A stretch of 64,000 nucleotides of DNA from Bacterioplanoides sp965219715 (GTDB lineage Bacteria; Pseudomonadota; Gammaproteobacteria; Pseudomonadales; Oceanobacteraceae): the NCBI RefSeq assembly GCF_965219715.1, contig NZ_OZ244785.1:1426001-1490000 (forward strand), in the 5' to 3' direction. Below, piece by piece: positions 16,060 through 25,614 of the stretch (the first letter of the stretch is position 1; each line of letters begins with the position of its first letter). A program made the position numbers and the translations under genes. Below the pieces are notes generated by a model, which saw only the letters and a list, made by a program, of their open reading frames with translations, was not told the origin of the DNA and made no database searches.

Positions 16060-17313
16060 TTAGCCGGTTTTTTTCTGACTGCGTGCCAGGGCACATTGTT
16101 GTTGAAATTCGTCGCTGAAGACGTCCATATCCTGATCACGCTGATTAAAGCGATCTAACCGATAAGGCTGAATATCCAGCTCACAGGGTTGTTGGGTAAT
16201 TGCTGCCGCCATCGCCTTACCAATACCACCACTCCAGGCTATCCCCGCACCGGAGCAACCGCTGGCAACGTAAAAATTCTGCCAGCCAGGCGCTTTCCCC
16301 AGTAACGGTTTACCATCCGGGGTATAGCTGGAAACACCAGCAATATAGTGGTTAAGCTGGGCCTGCTCTAATAGCGGACAGCGCTGAATCAACGCTTGCC
16401 AGTTCTCTTCCAACGCCGCCCAGCCCTGAGGGTCCTGACTGAACCCCAGCGAATGAATATCATCCGGTAACTGGCTGGCGTCAGCGTAACAACCCAGGCT
16501 GTCGCGTACACCAAATAACAAGGCCCCGTTTTCACTGCGAAAATAAAAACCATTCACCTGATCAATCAGCATTGGCATATCACGTTGAATTGCGGTTTGA
16601 GTATCAGTAATCCAATAGTGACTGCGTACCGTTGCCATGGCTAACGCCACACCGTATTCCCGGGCAAACGCTTTTGACCATGGGCCCGCTACCAGTAATA
16701 CATCATCGCATTCAAATGTTTCGTCAGTGCTACGAACCGCGCAGATTTTTCCCGCTTTTGTTTCCAGCCCCTTGACTCTGGTATTAGCCAGAAAACGTGC
16801 ACCGCATAATTTCGCCTGTTGCATATACACGATGGCCAGCAGGTAAGGATCAATGTAGCCATCGTCCTGATATTCCAGTGCAGAGGCATCGGCGGCAATA
16901 TTGATCCAGGGAAAAGTCGCCGAGATTTCCGCCACGTTTTTATCGCGGATTAATGGTGGCTGAATGTCCGAAGTCTGCTGTTGTGCCAGCTGCCGGTACA
17001 ACGCCAGCGTTGTACGTGGGTAATCACCATCTGCCAGATGCCAGCAGCCACTGCGCTGCATCAGGCTCTCCTGACGGTCACGTTCGAAACGTTTAATCGC
17101 ATCATGGGTTTCGGCTACAAACAGGCTGGCATTCAGATCACCGCGGGCGCGGGTTAATAATGCCGCAGCCTGCGATGTGGTCGAAGCAGCAAATTCACCC
17201 GCTTCCAGTACGGTGACCTGAACGTCACCACGACGCTGCAGGTAATAAGCACAGGCAAGGCCAAGGATGCCGCCGCCAATAATCACAACCTGTCGTTTTT
17301 CTGAGTTTGTCAC
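16060..17313 (-). CDS. FAD-dependent amine oxidoreductase (DAAO/glycine-oxidase family), phosphonate-linked
   Basis: 417 residues from GTG 17313; the longer frame up to 17490 runs over the operator and is rejected. The dinucleotide motif VVIIGGGILGLACAYYLQRRG is at about 9-28. The C-terminal GKPLLGKAPGWQNFYVASGCSGAGIAWSGGIGKAMA is typical of the DAO family. Such oxidases near phnWX act on amino- or N-alkyl-aminophosphonates to give phosphonoacetaldehyde, which PhnX would cleave. That role here is inferred from the operator at 17333, the DUF5690 permease and the GntR gene in the same operon. Other secondary or primary amino-acid substrates remain possible. Confidence 0.85.
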   Translation of the reverse strand: MTNSEKRQVVIIGGGILGLACAYYLQRRGDVQVTVLEAGEFAASTTSQAAALLTRARGDLNASLFVAETHDAIKRFERDRQESLMQRSGCWHLADGDYPRTTLALYRQLAQQQTSDIQPPLIRDKNVAEISATFPWINIAADASALEYQDDGYIDPYLLAIVYMQQAKLCGARFLANTRVKGLETKAGKICAVRSTDETFECDDVLLVAGPWSKAFAREYGVALAMATVRSHYWITDTQTAIQRDMPMLIDQVNGFYFRSENGALLFGVRDSLGCYADASQLPDDIHSLGFSQDPQGWAALEENWQALIQRCPLLEQAQLNHYIAGVSSYTPDGKPLLGKAPGWQNFYVASGCSGAGIAWSGGIGKAMAAAITQQPCELDIQPYRLDRFNQRDQDMDVFSDEFQQQCALARSQKKTG

Positions 17314-17332
17314 TTTGCCACCACCAATAATC

Positions 17333-17344
17333 TGGACTAGACCA
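17333..17344. promoter_or_regulatory. Predicted GntR operator of FAD oxidoreductase operon
   Basis: TGGACTAGACCA, one base off a perfect palindrome and one base off the phnW site, 20 bp upstream of the GTG start. Being in front of the operon that contains the GntR gene, it would give autoregulation. Confidence 0.7.
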
Positions 17345-17413
17345 ATTAGACTATTCCGATATGACAGTCCGGTGACATTTGGGTACAGAGGCATCAGGCA
17401 GAATGACAGGCAA

Positions 17414-17440
17414 TAAAAAACCGGCAATCGCCGGTTTTTT
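17414..17440. terminator. Bidirectional rho-independent terminator
   Basis: AAAAAACCGGC-aatc-GCCGGTTTTTT: a strong GC stem flanked by A and T runs. It serves the minus-strand metzincin lipoprotein gene, which ends at 17511, and separates it from the FAD oxidoreductase operon promoter. Confidence 0.85.
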
Positions 17441-17510
17441 AAGTTTAATAACGGGTCAGCTGGATAAACACCATCACCGTGTCGCCTCAATCATCACAGT
17501 GTTACCTGAA

Positions 17511-20500
17511 TCACTGTGCAGAAAGCGTCCGTATTTCGTCCACAGTCAGCGCCTTGTGATAAACCTTAACGTCATCAAATGCCTGGTTTTGTGGTAACTC
17601 ACAGGTTTTGGCATCCCCTTCGCCACTGCAGGCTAATTGCGCATGCCCACCTACCCGGAATGGCGAACCACCACCATAGCTGGTGTTATTCATCGCAGCG
17701 GTTACCGGACCAGAGCCTTGTGGCAGAGTGGCGGTGGTTGCCAGCGCAACGCCATCGATATAACCGCGTAATTCGTTATTCTCACGATCAATAACCATCG
17801 CCAGATGATGCCAGACGCCATCACTCAACGCATTTTCCTGACTGATCAGTGCATGATTGGTAATCATCAAACGATCACGGAAATTCACCTGCATCTGAAC
17901 CGCACTGCCATTACTGCGAATCTCCCAGCCACCGTACTCCATATTATTCGGCCCACTGGACGATTTACCCATCAGCAAGCGGGCACCATCCAGGCTGTTG
18001 TATTTTATCCGCATGGTGGCGGTAAAACTTTTATGGCCCGGGTCTAATTTATGCGGCAATAACTTATGGCCCAGAGCGTCTTCTGCTTTTTCTGCGGATG
18101 CCATCAACTGCAAAGTCATAGCATGATTGCTGTTGCTGGCCTCACGGATATCCGCCAGCGAGCTGCCGCTGGTCAGAGCAGACAGTTCCGGTGCGGTTAA
18201 ATGATTGTGATCACCACTGCTGTCCAGCACCTGATTATTATCGCCGATGTTTTCCATATTCCAGTCACCGGTAATTCCCTGACGCATTACCTGAATCTGC
18301 ACCGGACCCACGGTATGTGTGGTGCCATCTGTGACGGTGTAGGTAAACTGATCGACACCAATATAATCGGTTGGTGGTGTGTAGCGCAGGATATTACCTT
18401 GCTGGCTGACCTGCCCTCCTTTGGCCGTTGTCGCCTGGAATTTCAGAATCGATAACGCCTCTCCGTTGGCATCATAATCGTTGGCTAATACCGCAATATT
18501 GCCTGCTTCATTCTGATAAACCGACAGATAATCTTTAAAGGCCGCCGGTGGCATAACGTCAGTAATGGTTTTGGCAGGCTTAAACTTACTGCCCGCTTGC
18601 AGACGACGGGTGGTTTTACGTGCCTGCATATTCCCCAGCTGACTGCCCGGTGCCATGATCTGATTATTGTTGTCTGTTTGCTCACCGTGGCCCAATCCCA
18701 TGTTATGACCAATTTCATGGGTGAAACCCCAGTTGTGGGTGAAATTAGCGACACAGCCAACCCAGTCACCACCGCCCCAGCAATAACCGCCATTCACCGG
18801 ATCCTGGAATTCAATAGTGAAGTTGGTGGCATCGGTTGCAGCCGGTCGTGGCTGAGTATTTTCTGCGGTTGAATTGCCATGCACTTCAATTAACGCACGG
18901 CCCACATCCCAGCGTAAGCCGGTTTTTTGTGCCCAGACATAATCGGTTTCATTAATATGGTTTTCCATTTGTGCGATGGAATTAATAATGCTGCCACGCG
19001 CCTGATTCACAAACTGATTGTGCTCATGCTTAAACGACACCCGCGCCAGATTATTATGAAAATCCGCGCCAGGCTGCGGCACAAAGTAGCGGTTATTATC
19101 GTTAGCCGGAACATCAACGCTGATCTGCAACTCGTCTGTCGTTGTTTCATTATTGCCAAGGGCGTCAGCGTCAATTAAATGAGAAACATCAGCAACCTTG
19201 CCCCAGGCACGACCATCACCACGCCAGGCTGAAATATGCATTTTGCCATCGGCATCAATTACCCCGGTTACCGCCAGATAAGGATCATTCGTCACACGGC
19301 CACGATATGTGCGCGGCTCTGGCATCGGCACCACCGCCTGATATTGTTGCTGGCGGCGATTATCAAAGGTTAATAACTGATAATTAGGGGAACGTACGCT
19401 GTGTTTATAAAAACTCAGCTGTTTATTTTCGTCATTAATATCAACGCTGATATTAATGATTTGTGGCAGCGCTTCTCCGGCTTGTTTACCTGCTGGAATA
19501 ATCTGGGTAGAAACCGGCACAACACTGCTCCAGCTGCTGCCCGCCGCACCACGCACTTCGATCCGAACAAAATAATTCTGCCCAGGGGTAATACCCGGCA
19601 AGTTTACCTGCTGCTGACCTGCGGCTAACGTGCCAGCTGATTGCATTTTTTGCCAACCGGAAATCTGATCACCGGCATCAACCGTGCCGTAATAAATAAA
19701 TACCGGCAGTCCTGCAGCATCGGCGGGGATATTCAGCGTTAATGTTAGCTGCTCTCCCTGTTGATCAAAACCAGACTGCACCAGTTGATTAACCGTTGGA
19801 GTCGACGGATACAAAGCACTGAACGGCATTAAGTGTTCGCCACTAATACGCGTTTTATTCGTCATCTCCGGCCCCTGCCAGGCCACCGACATATGGTCGC
19901 CACCACCACCTTCTTTATGCAGTACTTCGATGTAATACAGTTGGCCTGCTTTCAGTTCAATGTTGGTTTTCACCCGGTTACCGTTGTACCAGGCGTCGAC
20001 ACCGGTGTAACCATTTACCCGGGCGATTAATTCGGCTTTATTCGGGTCCATATCCGGCGATAGCAATAACTGACTGTTATCGTCAGACGCAATCCAGAAA
20101 TTATAACGACCATCCCGGGGCGCTTTTAAAAATCCGCGCACACGCTGGCCATAATAATTACCCAGCGCTGGTTTACTCGCCAGCTCCATTAACCGGTTCT
20201 GACTTTGTGGCATGGCGGTTAATGGAATATTTGCAACACTGTTTCCAGAAATACCGGTCCAGATTTGTTGGTTAACACCCTGCTGATTAAATCGCTCAGC
20301 CGCAATAATCATCACCTGCAGCTGCATGGAGCTGACAGCAGTCCCTTGTGTCGCCTCAATGGTTACTGTGTATTGTTGGCCACTGGCGCCCGAAGCAGAA
20401 CGATTCAGAGTTAATAAACCATCGCTTGATAAACTGAATAAACCGCCGGAGCTGTCTTGAGTCAGGCTGTAGCTGACAACCTCATTGTTGCCGCTAACGG

Positions 20501-22319
20501 CTGTTGCCTGCGCTTTAAAGACAGGACTGCCAATTGCACTATCCGCGGCCAGCGCAGCATAAAATTTCTCACCATTAAAACCCGGTACATCGGTGTTTAC
20601 GCTGGCGGTGGTCAGACTGATCTCAGCCGCTTGCTCCGATGTATTTCCCGCGGCATCAACACTCACTACTTTTAATGAGTAATCCGTTGCGGGCTCAAGA
20701 TTGGATAATAAATGCTGCGCCTGGGTTGTTGTCGCCAGCAAGGTTTCACCGTTAAAAATACGATACTGCAGATTGGCTTCTGGCTGATTCCAGCTTAACC
20801 GGGCTGAAAACGGAGTAATATTCGCCAGCGCCAGATTAGTTACCGCAGCGGGGGCAATATAATCGCTGATCATAATAGCAGCGGCATTACTGCGGGCAGA
20901 ACGGTTACCGGCAGCATCATAAGCAACCAGATAAAAGTCATAACGTTTACCACTATCGAGGTTTTTCATCTCAATGTTCGTTTCGGATAAGTCCGCAGCT
21001 TTCACATCAGACAGCTTTAATCCGCCGTTCCAGACCTCATAACCGGCAACGGCTTTATTATCTTTTGGCGCCTTCCATTCAAGAATAATTCCGGCATCTT
21101 CGGTTTGAATAACCGCCAGATCGTCGACCGCTTCAGGCGCCTGGGTATCCAGAGGCTGGCGTAAAAACTGGCCATCAATAATGGCCTGTTCGCCACCCGG
21201 TGGCTGCCAGGCAACGGATAAATGATCAGCGCCTCCGACTTCAACCATTAATGCTTCGATGTAATACGCTTCTCCAGCCTGCAGAGAAATGACTTGGGAT
21301 TGCTGGCTGGCACGACGACTCCAGTTATCCTCACCAACCCAACCACTGACACTGGCGATGGTTTTAGCATTACCCGCATTTTTATCCGTACTTAAACGCA
21401 GCTCTGAGCCATCATCGGAAGCAATCCAGAAACGATAATCACCGCTGACTGCGGGCAATAAATAGCCCGACATACGTTGGCCGTAATTGCCACCAATATT
21501 ACTGGGTGATTTAAACCGGTTTTCGATGCTGGCGGATGCCGGACTATCGGGATAATCATCGAACGACAACAATGAACTGACTTCCGTAGTAAAAGTCTGA
21601 CCGTTATATACCTGCCGCAACAAGCCTTGCTGTTCGGCGTTGGCGGCCATTTCGATAAAACCGATATTAACGGATGCCGTACTGACACTGATGCCATCAC
21701 TGACTTCCAGCTGCAAGCGATATACCTTGCCGCCCATGTTGCTTGCCGCTTGATTTAAATTCAGTTGGCCCTGAGCAGAGATCAAAAACGGCGCGTTGTT
21801 TTCTTCAGCTAAACGCCAGCTTAATGGCTGATTTTCTTTATCGGTTGCAGAAAACTGATACACCAGCTGATCTTTTTTCGCTTCGCTGGTTAATGTCATT
21901 AATGGCGGAAAATCGCTGATTTCCGGCGCATCATTAGCAATGGTGGTGGCCGATACTGAAACCGGTTGGGAACGCTGACCCGATGCATTCAGTGCAATCA
22001 CCTGATATCGGAATGTCTGGTTTGGTCGAAGGTTATTATCCTGGTAAGACAATAAATCGCCGTTAATGGTAGCGATAACATTACCGTCACGCTGAATTTC
22101 AAATTGTTTTGCCGACGTCGCATATTGCCAGCGTAATAAAATACTGGTGGTACGGGTTTCGGCAACCTGGAGATTGGTTGCAGCCGGCACTTCGGCTTCA
22201 GGATGAGTGGGTTTATTGGGTTCAGCATCAACACTGACACCGGAACTTCCGCCGCCACAGCCAGCTAATAATGCCAGTGATAACAGCCCCATTGAGCAAC
22301 GGATCGACAACCGCTTCAT
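17511..22319 (-). CDS. Giant multidomain lipoprotein metzincin (FN3, PA14 x2, protease, LamG)
   Basis: 1602 residues. Lipobox LLSLALLAGC (Cys21) then GGGSSG, so it is surface- or periplasm-anchored. Approximate layout: FN3 44-126, cadherin-like 132-222, PA14 230-395, FN3 397-490, FN3 492-573, cadherin-like 578-672, PA14 675-835, FN3-like 840-940, metzincin catalytic region 945-1250, Ig/cadherin-like 1255-1345, LamG-type 1350-1602. The zinc motif HEIGHNMGLGH is at 1201-1211, with a likely Met-turn at IMAPG (1221-1225). PA14 and LamG domains usually bind glycans or surfaces. The gene lies between the operator-controlled TonB receptor and FAD oxidoreductase operon but has its own terminator and no clear operator. 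The target is probably a glycoprotein, by inference. Confidence 0.88.
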   Translation of the reverse strand: MKRLSIRCSMGLLSLALLAGCGGGSSGVSVDAEPNKPTHPEAEVPAATNLQVAETRTTSILLRWQYATSAKQFEIQRDGNVIATINGDLLSYQDNNLRPNQTFRYQVIALNASGQRSQPVSVSATTIANDAPEISDFPPLMTLTSEAKKDQLVYQFSATDKENQPLSWRLAEENNAPFLISAQGQLNLNQAASNMGGKVYRLQLEVSDGISVSTASVNIGFIEMAANAEQQGLLRQVYNGQTFTTEVSSLLSFDDYPDSPASASIENRFKSPSNIGGNYGQRMSGYLLPAVSGDYRFWIASDDGSELRLSTDKNAGNAKTIASVSGWVGEDNWSRRASQQSQVISLQAGEAYYIEALMVEVGGADHLSVAWQPPGGEQAIIDGQFLRQPLDTQAPEAVDDLAVIQTEDAGIILEWKAPKDNKAVAGYEVWNGGLKLSDVKAADLSETNIEMKNLDSGKRYDFYLVAYDAAGNRSARSNAAAIMISDYIAPAAVTNLALANITPFSARLSWNQPEANLQYRIFNGETLLATTTQAQHLLSNLEPATDYSLKVVSVDAAGNTSEQAAEISLTTASVNTDVPGFNGEKFYAALAADSAIGSPVFKAQATAVSGNNEVVSYSLTQDSSGGLFSLSSDGLLTLNRSASGASGQQYTVTIEATQGTAVSSMQLQVMIIAAERFNQQGVNQQIWTGISGNSVANIPLTAMPQSQNRLMELASKPALGNYYGQRVRGFLKAPRDGRYNFWIASDDNSQLLLSPDMDPNKAELIARVNGYTGVDAWYNGNRVKTNIELKAGQLYYIEVLHKEGGGGDHMSVAWQGPEMTNKTRISGEHLMPFSALYPSTPTVNQLVQSGFDQQGEQLTLTLNIPADAAGLPVFIYYGTVDAGDQISGWQKMQSAGTLAAGQQQVNLPGITPGQNYFVRIEVRGAAGSSWSSVVPVSTQIIPAGKQAGEALPQIINISVDINDENKQLSFYKHSVRSPNYQLLTFDNRRQQQYQAVVPMPEPRTYRGRVTNDPYLAVTGVIDADGKMHISAWRGDGRAWGKVADVSHLIDADALGNNETTTDELQISVDVPANDNNRYFVPQPGADFHNNLARVSFKHEHNQFVNQARGSIINSIAQMENHINETDYVWAQKTGLRWDVGRALIEVHGNSTAENTQPRPAATDATNFTIEFQDPVNGGYCWGGGDWVGCVANFTHNWGFTHEIGHNMGLGHGEQTDNNNQIMAPGSQLGNMQARKTTRRLQAGSKFKPAKTITDVMPPAAFKDYLSVYQNEAGNIAVLANDYDANGEALSILKFQATTAKGGQVSQQGNILRYTPPTDYIGVDQFTYTVTDGTTHTVGPVQIQVMRQGITGDWNMENIGDNNQVLDSSGDHNHLTAPELSALTSGSSLADIREASNSNHAMTLQLMASAEKAEDALGHKLLPHKLDPGHKSFTATMRIKYNSLDGARLLMGKSSSGPNNMEYGGWEIRSNGSAVQMQVNFRDRLMITNHALISQENALSDGVWHHLAMVIDRENNELRGYIDGVALATTATLPQGSGPVTAAMNNTSYGGGSPFRVGGHAQLACSGEGDAKTCELPQNQAFDDVKVYHKALTVDEIRTLSAQ

Positions 22320-22503
22320 GATCTCTCCAGTTTATTCTGATTATTAAGGCTTGCTGCCAGCAAGGTGATATAACAATCACCTCGACTCCCCCATAACAGC
22401 GCCTGTCGGCACGGTAACCAGTCTTGAATAGGTGTTCAACACTGGTTTGAGCCAATATGTTAAATATCCTCTTATTTAAGGTAACGTTTAGTATCTTCTG
22501 GAC

Positions 22504-22549
22504 AAAAAAGGCCGCTGCCATGCCGTAATTGTACGAAATGGCAGCGGCC
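22504..22549 (-). terminator. Terminator of TonB receptor gene
   Basis: Perfect 12-bp stem GGCCGCTGCCAT (22510-22521) / ATGGCAGCGGCC (22538-22549). On the minus strand it is followed by six T. It lies about 50 bp after the receptor stop, so the metzincin gene needs its own promoter in 22320-22503. Confidence 0.9.
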
Positions 22550-22600
22550 AACCGGAGAGAAGGTCTCAGGTGTGATGCGCAATTGCGCGGTTCAGCTCAC

Positions 22601-25219
22601 TCAGAAGAAGCTGTATTTCACACCGGCACTCATACGGTAACCGTAGTACTCGGTTTGTAATGGACGCTTTTTGCTGCCCAGGTAGTACTTCAGCGGTTCG
22701 TTGGTGATGTTGTTCATATCGACATAGAACATCAGGTCATCACTGTGAGTATAAGAAGCACTCAGATCAACGCTCATGTTGTCGCCGTAGATTTCATCCG
22801 AAGAACTGCTGTCACCGTGTTCCAGAATGTAATCACCTTTGTGGTTAACCGCTAAACGTACTGCGTATTTACTGTCGTCGTAGAACACAGAAGCGTTGTA
22901 CAGGCTGTCTGCCTGGCGAGGAATACGGGTCTTACGACCGTTTGGTAATTCCATCACCGAACGCATGCGGGTGTAGTTCGCCTGTACACCAAAGTTATAG
23001 AGAGAGTCCATGACAAAATCGAGTCGACGGCTGAAGGCAAACTCAACACCGCCTAACCAGGCTGCATCACCGTTTTCTTCGCGAACGGTTTTAACCGTCT
23101 GGCCACGGAAATTTGTGGTGCCTTTGTCAGAGAAAATCGGGTCAGTGATGTGCTTATAAAAAGCACCTGCGGATACCAGGCCCACTTCGCCGTAATATTG
23201 TTCAAACATCACATCCAGGTTATCGGAATACGTTGGATCCAGATCCGGATTACCACTTTTCAATACGTTATCCGCTTCGGTATAGCTGCCGCCAGGCGTC
23301 AGTGCGCCAAAATCCGGGCGGGCAAACGTACGGGTCAGGGCAACACGCAGGTTCTGATCTTCAGCCAGCGCATGAGTCACGTGTAAAGAAGGCAGCACCG
23401 AGGTGTAATCTTTGCTTTCGCTACGCGGCTTGGTCACACCGTTTTCCTGCAGATAACCATCCACATCGGTTTTGGTTTTTTCGACACGAACACCACCCAC
23501 CACTTTGGTCTCATCATTTAACTGATAAGTTGCCATGCCGTAAGCTGCGGTATGCGTTTCTTCCACATCGAAGTTACGGCTTAATGCACCACCGTTGGCA
23601 ATCGTGGCGGAATCACCATCAACAAATTCAAATTTATCGCGGTTTTTATTCCAGAAATCTTCCAGGTCCGACATGCTGGCAACCTGACTGAAATCTTTAT
23701 CGTAATTTGCATTAATATCGCTTAAATAATCGCTGCGGCCCGGCTGATTTTTTAATTTAAAATCGGACAGTACCGGTGTTGTTGCACTGTCTGACCAGGT
23801 ATAAAACTCGTCGGAGAAGCTGGCCACACGTTCTTTCTGACGGTATTTCAGACCCGTTTTAATTTGCAGGTCGTAATTCACATCGTGGCTGAAATCCAGC
23901 TGAGCAACAATTTTGTCTTTTTCGCGGACATCAACTTTATATAAGTTGATATCTGCCAGTTTCATCTGGCTCGGATCCATTTTGAATCCGGCTGGTAAAT
24001 GCGTCGACGGTTTACGGGCAGAACTGCTGCCACCATCAATCACATTGTTAGAACGACCTTCTCCATCTGCGTCGTATTGCAGACCATCGAACACCACATC
24101 TTTCTGGGTAAATTTGGCAACGAAGTAACTGTTGTCTTTGCCGTTGGGTACATCACCGTAATAAAAGTGATTGTCATAGGTGGCTAATTTCCAATCCAGC
24201 TTGCTGTCTTCGGTAATAAAGTGCTCACCACCAATTTCGTGGGCTTTCAGCTCGGTCTTCAGGATGTCGTGAATATGTTGTACTTCAACACGACCGCCGG
24301 AGATGGCGCCGGTGTTTGGATCACGGCTTTGCTTATCGAAGCGGTAGCGATGCTTGTAATGGGTTTCATCGTCGGTTAATGAACCATACAAGGTACGGGC
24401 ATAAATACTGTCGCCATTATCGAAGTTATATTCAACCGCACCGTTTAAACCGCGGGTGTCACGCTTACCGGTGTAATCACGCAGCTCCAGACGATAAATA
24501 CTGCCATCGCTGTTACGACGTGGTTCAAAGTTATCCGTCGCCCAGTTACGGTAATTAGTTGTGGCATTAATGAGGTAGCCAAACTTACCGTCTTCACTGC
24601 GGTCGCCAGCCATCACATTGATGTTATACCCGGTTTTATCGGCTTTTTTGTTGTAGTTGGTACCCAGCGTCACATCCAGCACGGTATCTTCCGGGGCTTT
24701 GCGGGTAATAAAATTGACGTTACCACCAATGGCATCGCCTTCCATATCCGGCGTGATGGCTTTGCTCACTTCAATGCTTTCAATCATTTCGGTCGGGAAG
24801 AAATCAAACGCGGTAGCACGGGAAGTGGTTTCTTCTTCCGCCGTCGGAATACGGTCACCATTCACCGAGGCCGAGCTCCATTGCGCTGGCAGGCCACGAA
24901 CAGCAACGAAGCGACCTTCACCCTGGTCACGTTCAATTGACACACCCGGCAGACGCTGTACCGCTTCGGCAGCGTTGCGATCCGGTAATTTACCAATACC
25001 ATCGGCAGAAATAACATTCAGAATACGATCAGAATTTCGCTGGGTGTCGACCGCTTTGGCCTGTCCCTGGAAAATCACACCAACGGCAACCACTTCTTCG
25101 ATATCGTCATTGGCAGCGGAAGAAACCTCTTCACTGGTCTCTGCCAATACCGAAAAACTGATTCCTGAGAATGCCCCGGCGACCGCCAGTGACAACATAT
25201 GTTTTGCAAACTTGTCCAT
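22601..25219 (-). CDS. TonB-dependent outer-membrane receptor, predicted phosphonate-regulon member
   Basis: 872 residues. Signal peptide to about residue 26 (SFSVLA), TonB box region DDIEEVVAVG (38-47), plug about 55-175 with LPDRNAAEAVQRLPGVSIERDQGEGRFVAVRG, and a 22-strand barrel ending in KYSFF with terminal Phe. The SIEVSKAITPDMEGDAIGGNVNFITR motif places it in the TonB-Xanth-Caul type, receptors often used for oligosaccharides and other large nutrients. A TGGTATAGACCA operator lies 73 bp upstream, shared with phnW and the FAD/permease/GntR operon. The substrate is therefore inferred to be an aminophosphonate or phosphonate-bearing molecule rather than iron or a plain glycan. Confidence 0.93.
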   Translation of the reverse strand: MDKFAKHMLSLAVAGAFSGISFSVLAETSEEVSSAANDDIEEVVAVGVIFQGQAKAVDTQRNSDRILNVISADGIGKLPDRNAAEAVQRLPGVSIERDQGEGRFVAVRGLPAQWSSASVNGDRIPTAEEETTSRATAFDFFPTEMIESIEVSKAITPDMEGDAIGGNVNFITRKAPEDTVLDVTLGTNYNKKADKTGYNINVMAGDRSEDGKFGYLINATTNYRNWATDNFEPRRNSDGSIYRLELRDYTGKRDTRGLNGAVEYNFDNGDSIYARTLYGSLTDDETHYKHRYRFDKQSRDPNTGAISGGRVEVQHIHDILKTELKAHEIGGEHFITEDSKLDWKLATYDNHFYYGDVPNGKDNSYFVAKFTQKDVVFDGLQYDADGEGRSNNVIDGGSSSARKPSTHLPAGFKMDPSQMKLADINLYKVDVREKDKIVAQLDFSHDVNYDLQIKTGLKYRQKERVASFSDEFYTWSDSATTPVLSDFKLKNQPGRSDYLSDINANYDKDFSQVASMSDLEDFWNKNRDKFEFVDGDSATIANGGALSRNFDVEETHTAAYGMATYQLNDETKVVGGVRVEKTKTDVDGYLQENGVTKPRSESKDYTSVLPSLHVTHALAEDQNLRVALTRTFARPDFGALTPGGSYTEADNVLKSGNPDLDPTYSDNLDVMFEQYYGEVGLVSAGAFYKHITDPIFSDKGTTNFRGQTVKTVREENGDAAWLGGVEFAFSRRLDFVMDSLYNFGVQANYTRMRSVMELPNGRKTRIPRQADSLYNASVFYDDSKYAVRLAVNHKGDYILEHGDSSSSDEIYGDNMSVDLSASYTHSDDLMFYVDMNNITNEPLKYYLGSKKRPLQTEYYGYRMSAGVKYSFF

Positions 25220-25614
25220 AAATCCCCCTTGTATTTGCTTAAATCCGGACGCCTTAAACGACGCTCAGTTCATTGATGCAGCAATATTTTCTGGTATAGA
25301 CCAGAGATAAAACGGAGATTAAAAGTAAATTATGACGGCGATATGACCGAGCCGTACACACGGTTGAAATTGTTGTCCAGGTCAAATCTCAGGCGACTGC
25401 GCCTGAATAGCAATTCAATGGCAAAAGCGACTAATACCAAGGTCTTCCTGTGTCAAAAAGTAACACCGAAACACTTATTTAAGCCATTGTTTTTAAAGGC
25501 TTTTTATTTAATCACGTAACACTACTGTGGGGTTACTACCAAGGTCTATCTTCTTTCAATTGCGTTACTCCCCTAGGTTGGAAATGCATCTAATAAAAAC
25601 GAGGAGAGGGTGTT
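25220..25614. other. Divergent intergenic region, TonB receptor / DUF4212
   Basis: 395 bp without a gene. The left part carries the receptor operator (25292-25303). The right part carries two 11-bp direct repeats TACCAAGGTCT at 25435-25445 and 25537-25547, 102 bp apart, and an imperfect GTAAC/GTTAC dyad (about 25516-25536) upstream of the symporter genes. No other feature recognised. Confidence 0.6.
25292..25303. promoter_or_regulatory. Predicted GntR operator of TonB receptor gene
   Basis: TGGTATAGACCA with flanking TC/GA extending the dyad to 16 bp with one mismatched pair. Its core GTATAGAC fits GT-n-TA-n-AC exactly. Third member of the site family with 2216 and 17333. Confidence 0.75.

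Noticed and set aside
17314..17490. N-terminal extension of the FAD oxidoreductase frame
   Set aside because: It runs over the operator at 17333, lacks family similarity, and the GTG at 17313 gives the normal N-terminus.
22228..22551. 107-codon minus-strand frame between the TonB and metzincin genes
   Set aside because: It contains the strong terminator of the TonB gene and overlaps the metzincin start in another frame.
24657..25310. 217-codon plus-strand frame opposite the TonB receptor
   Set aside because: Shadow of the receptor gene; no family features and it would run over the operator.
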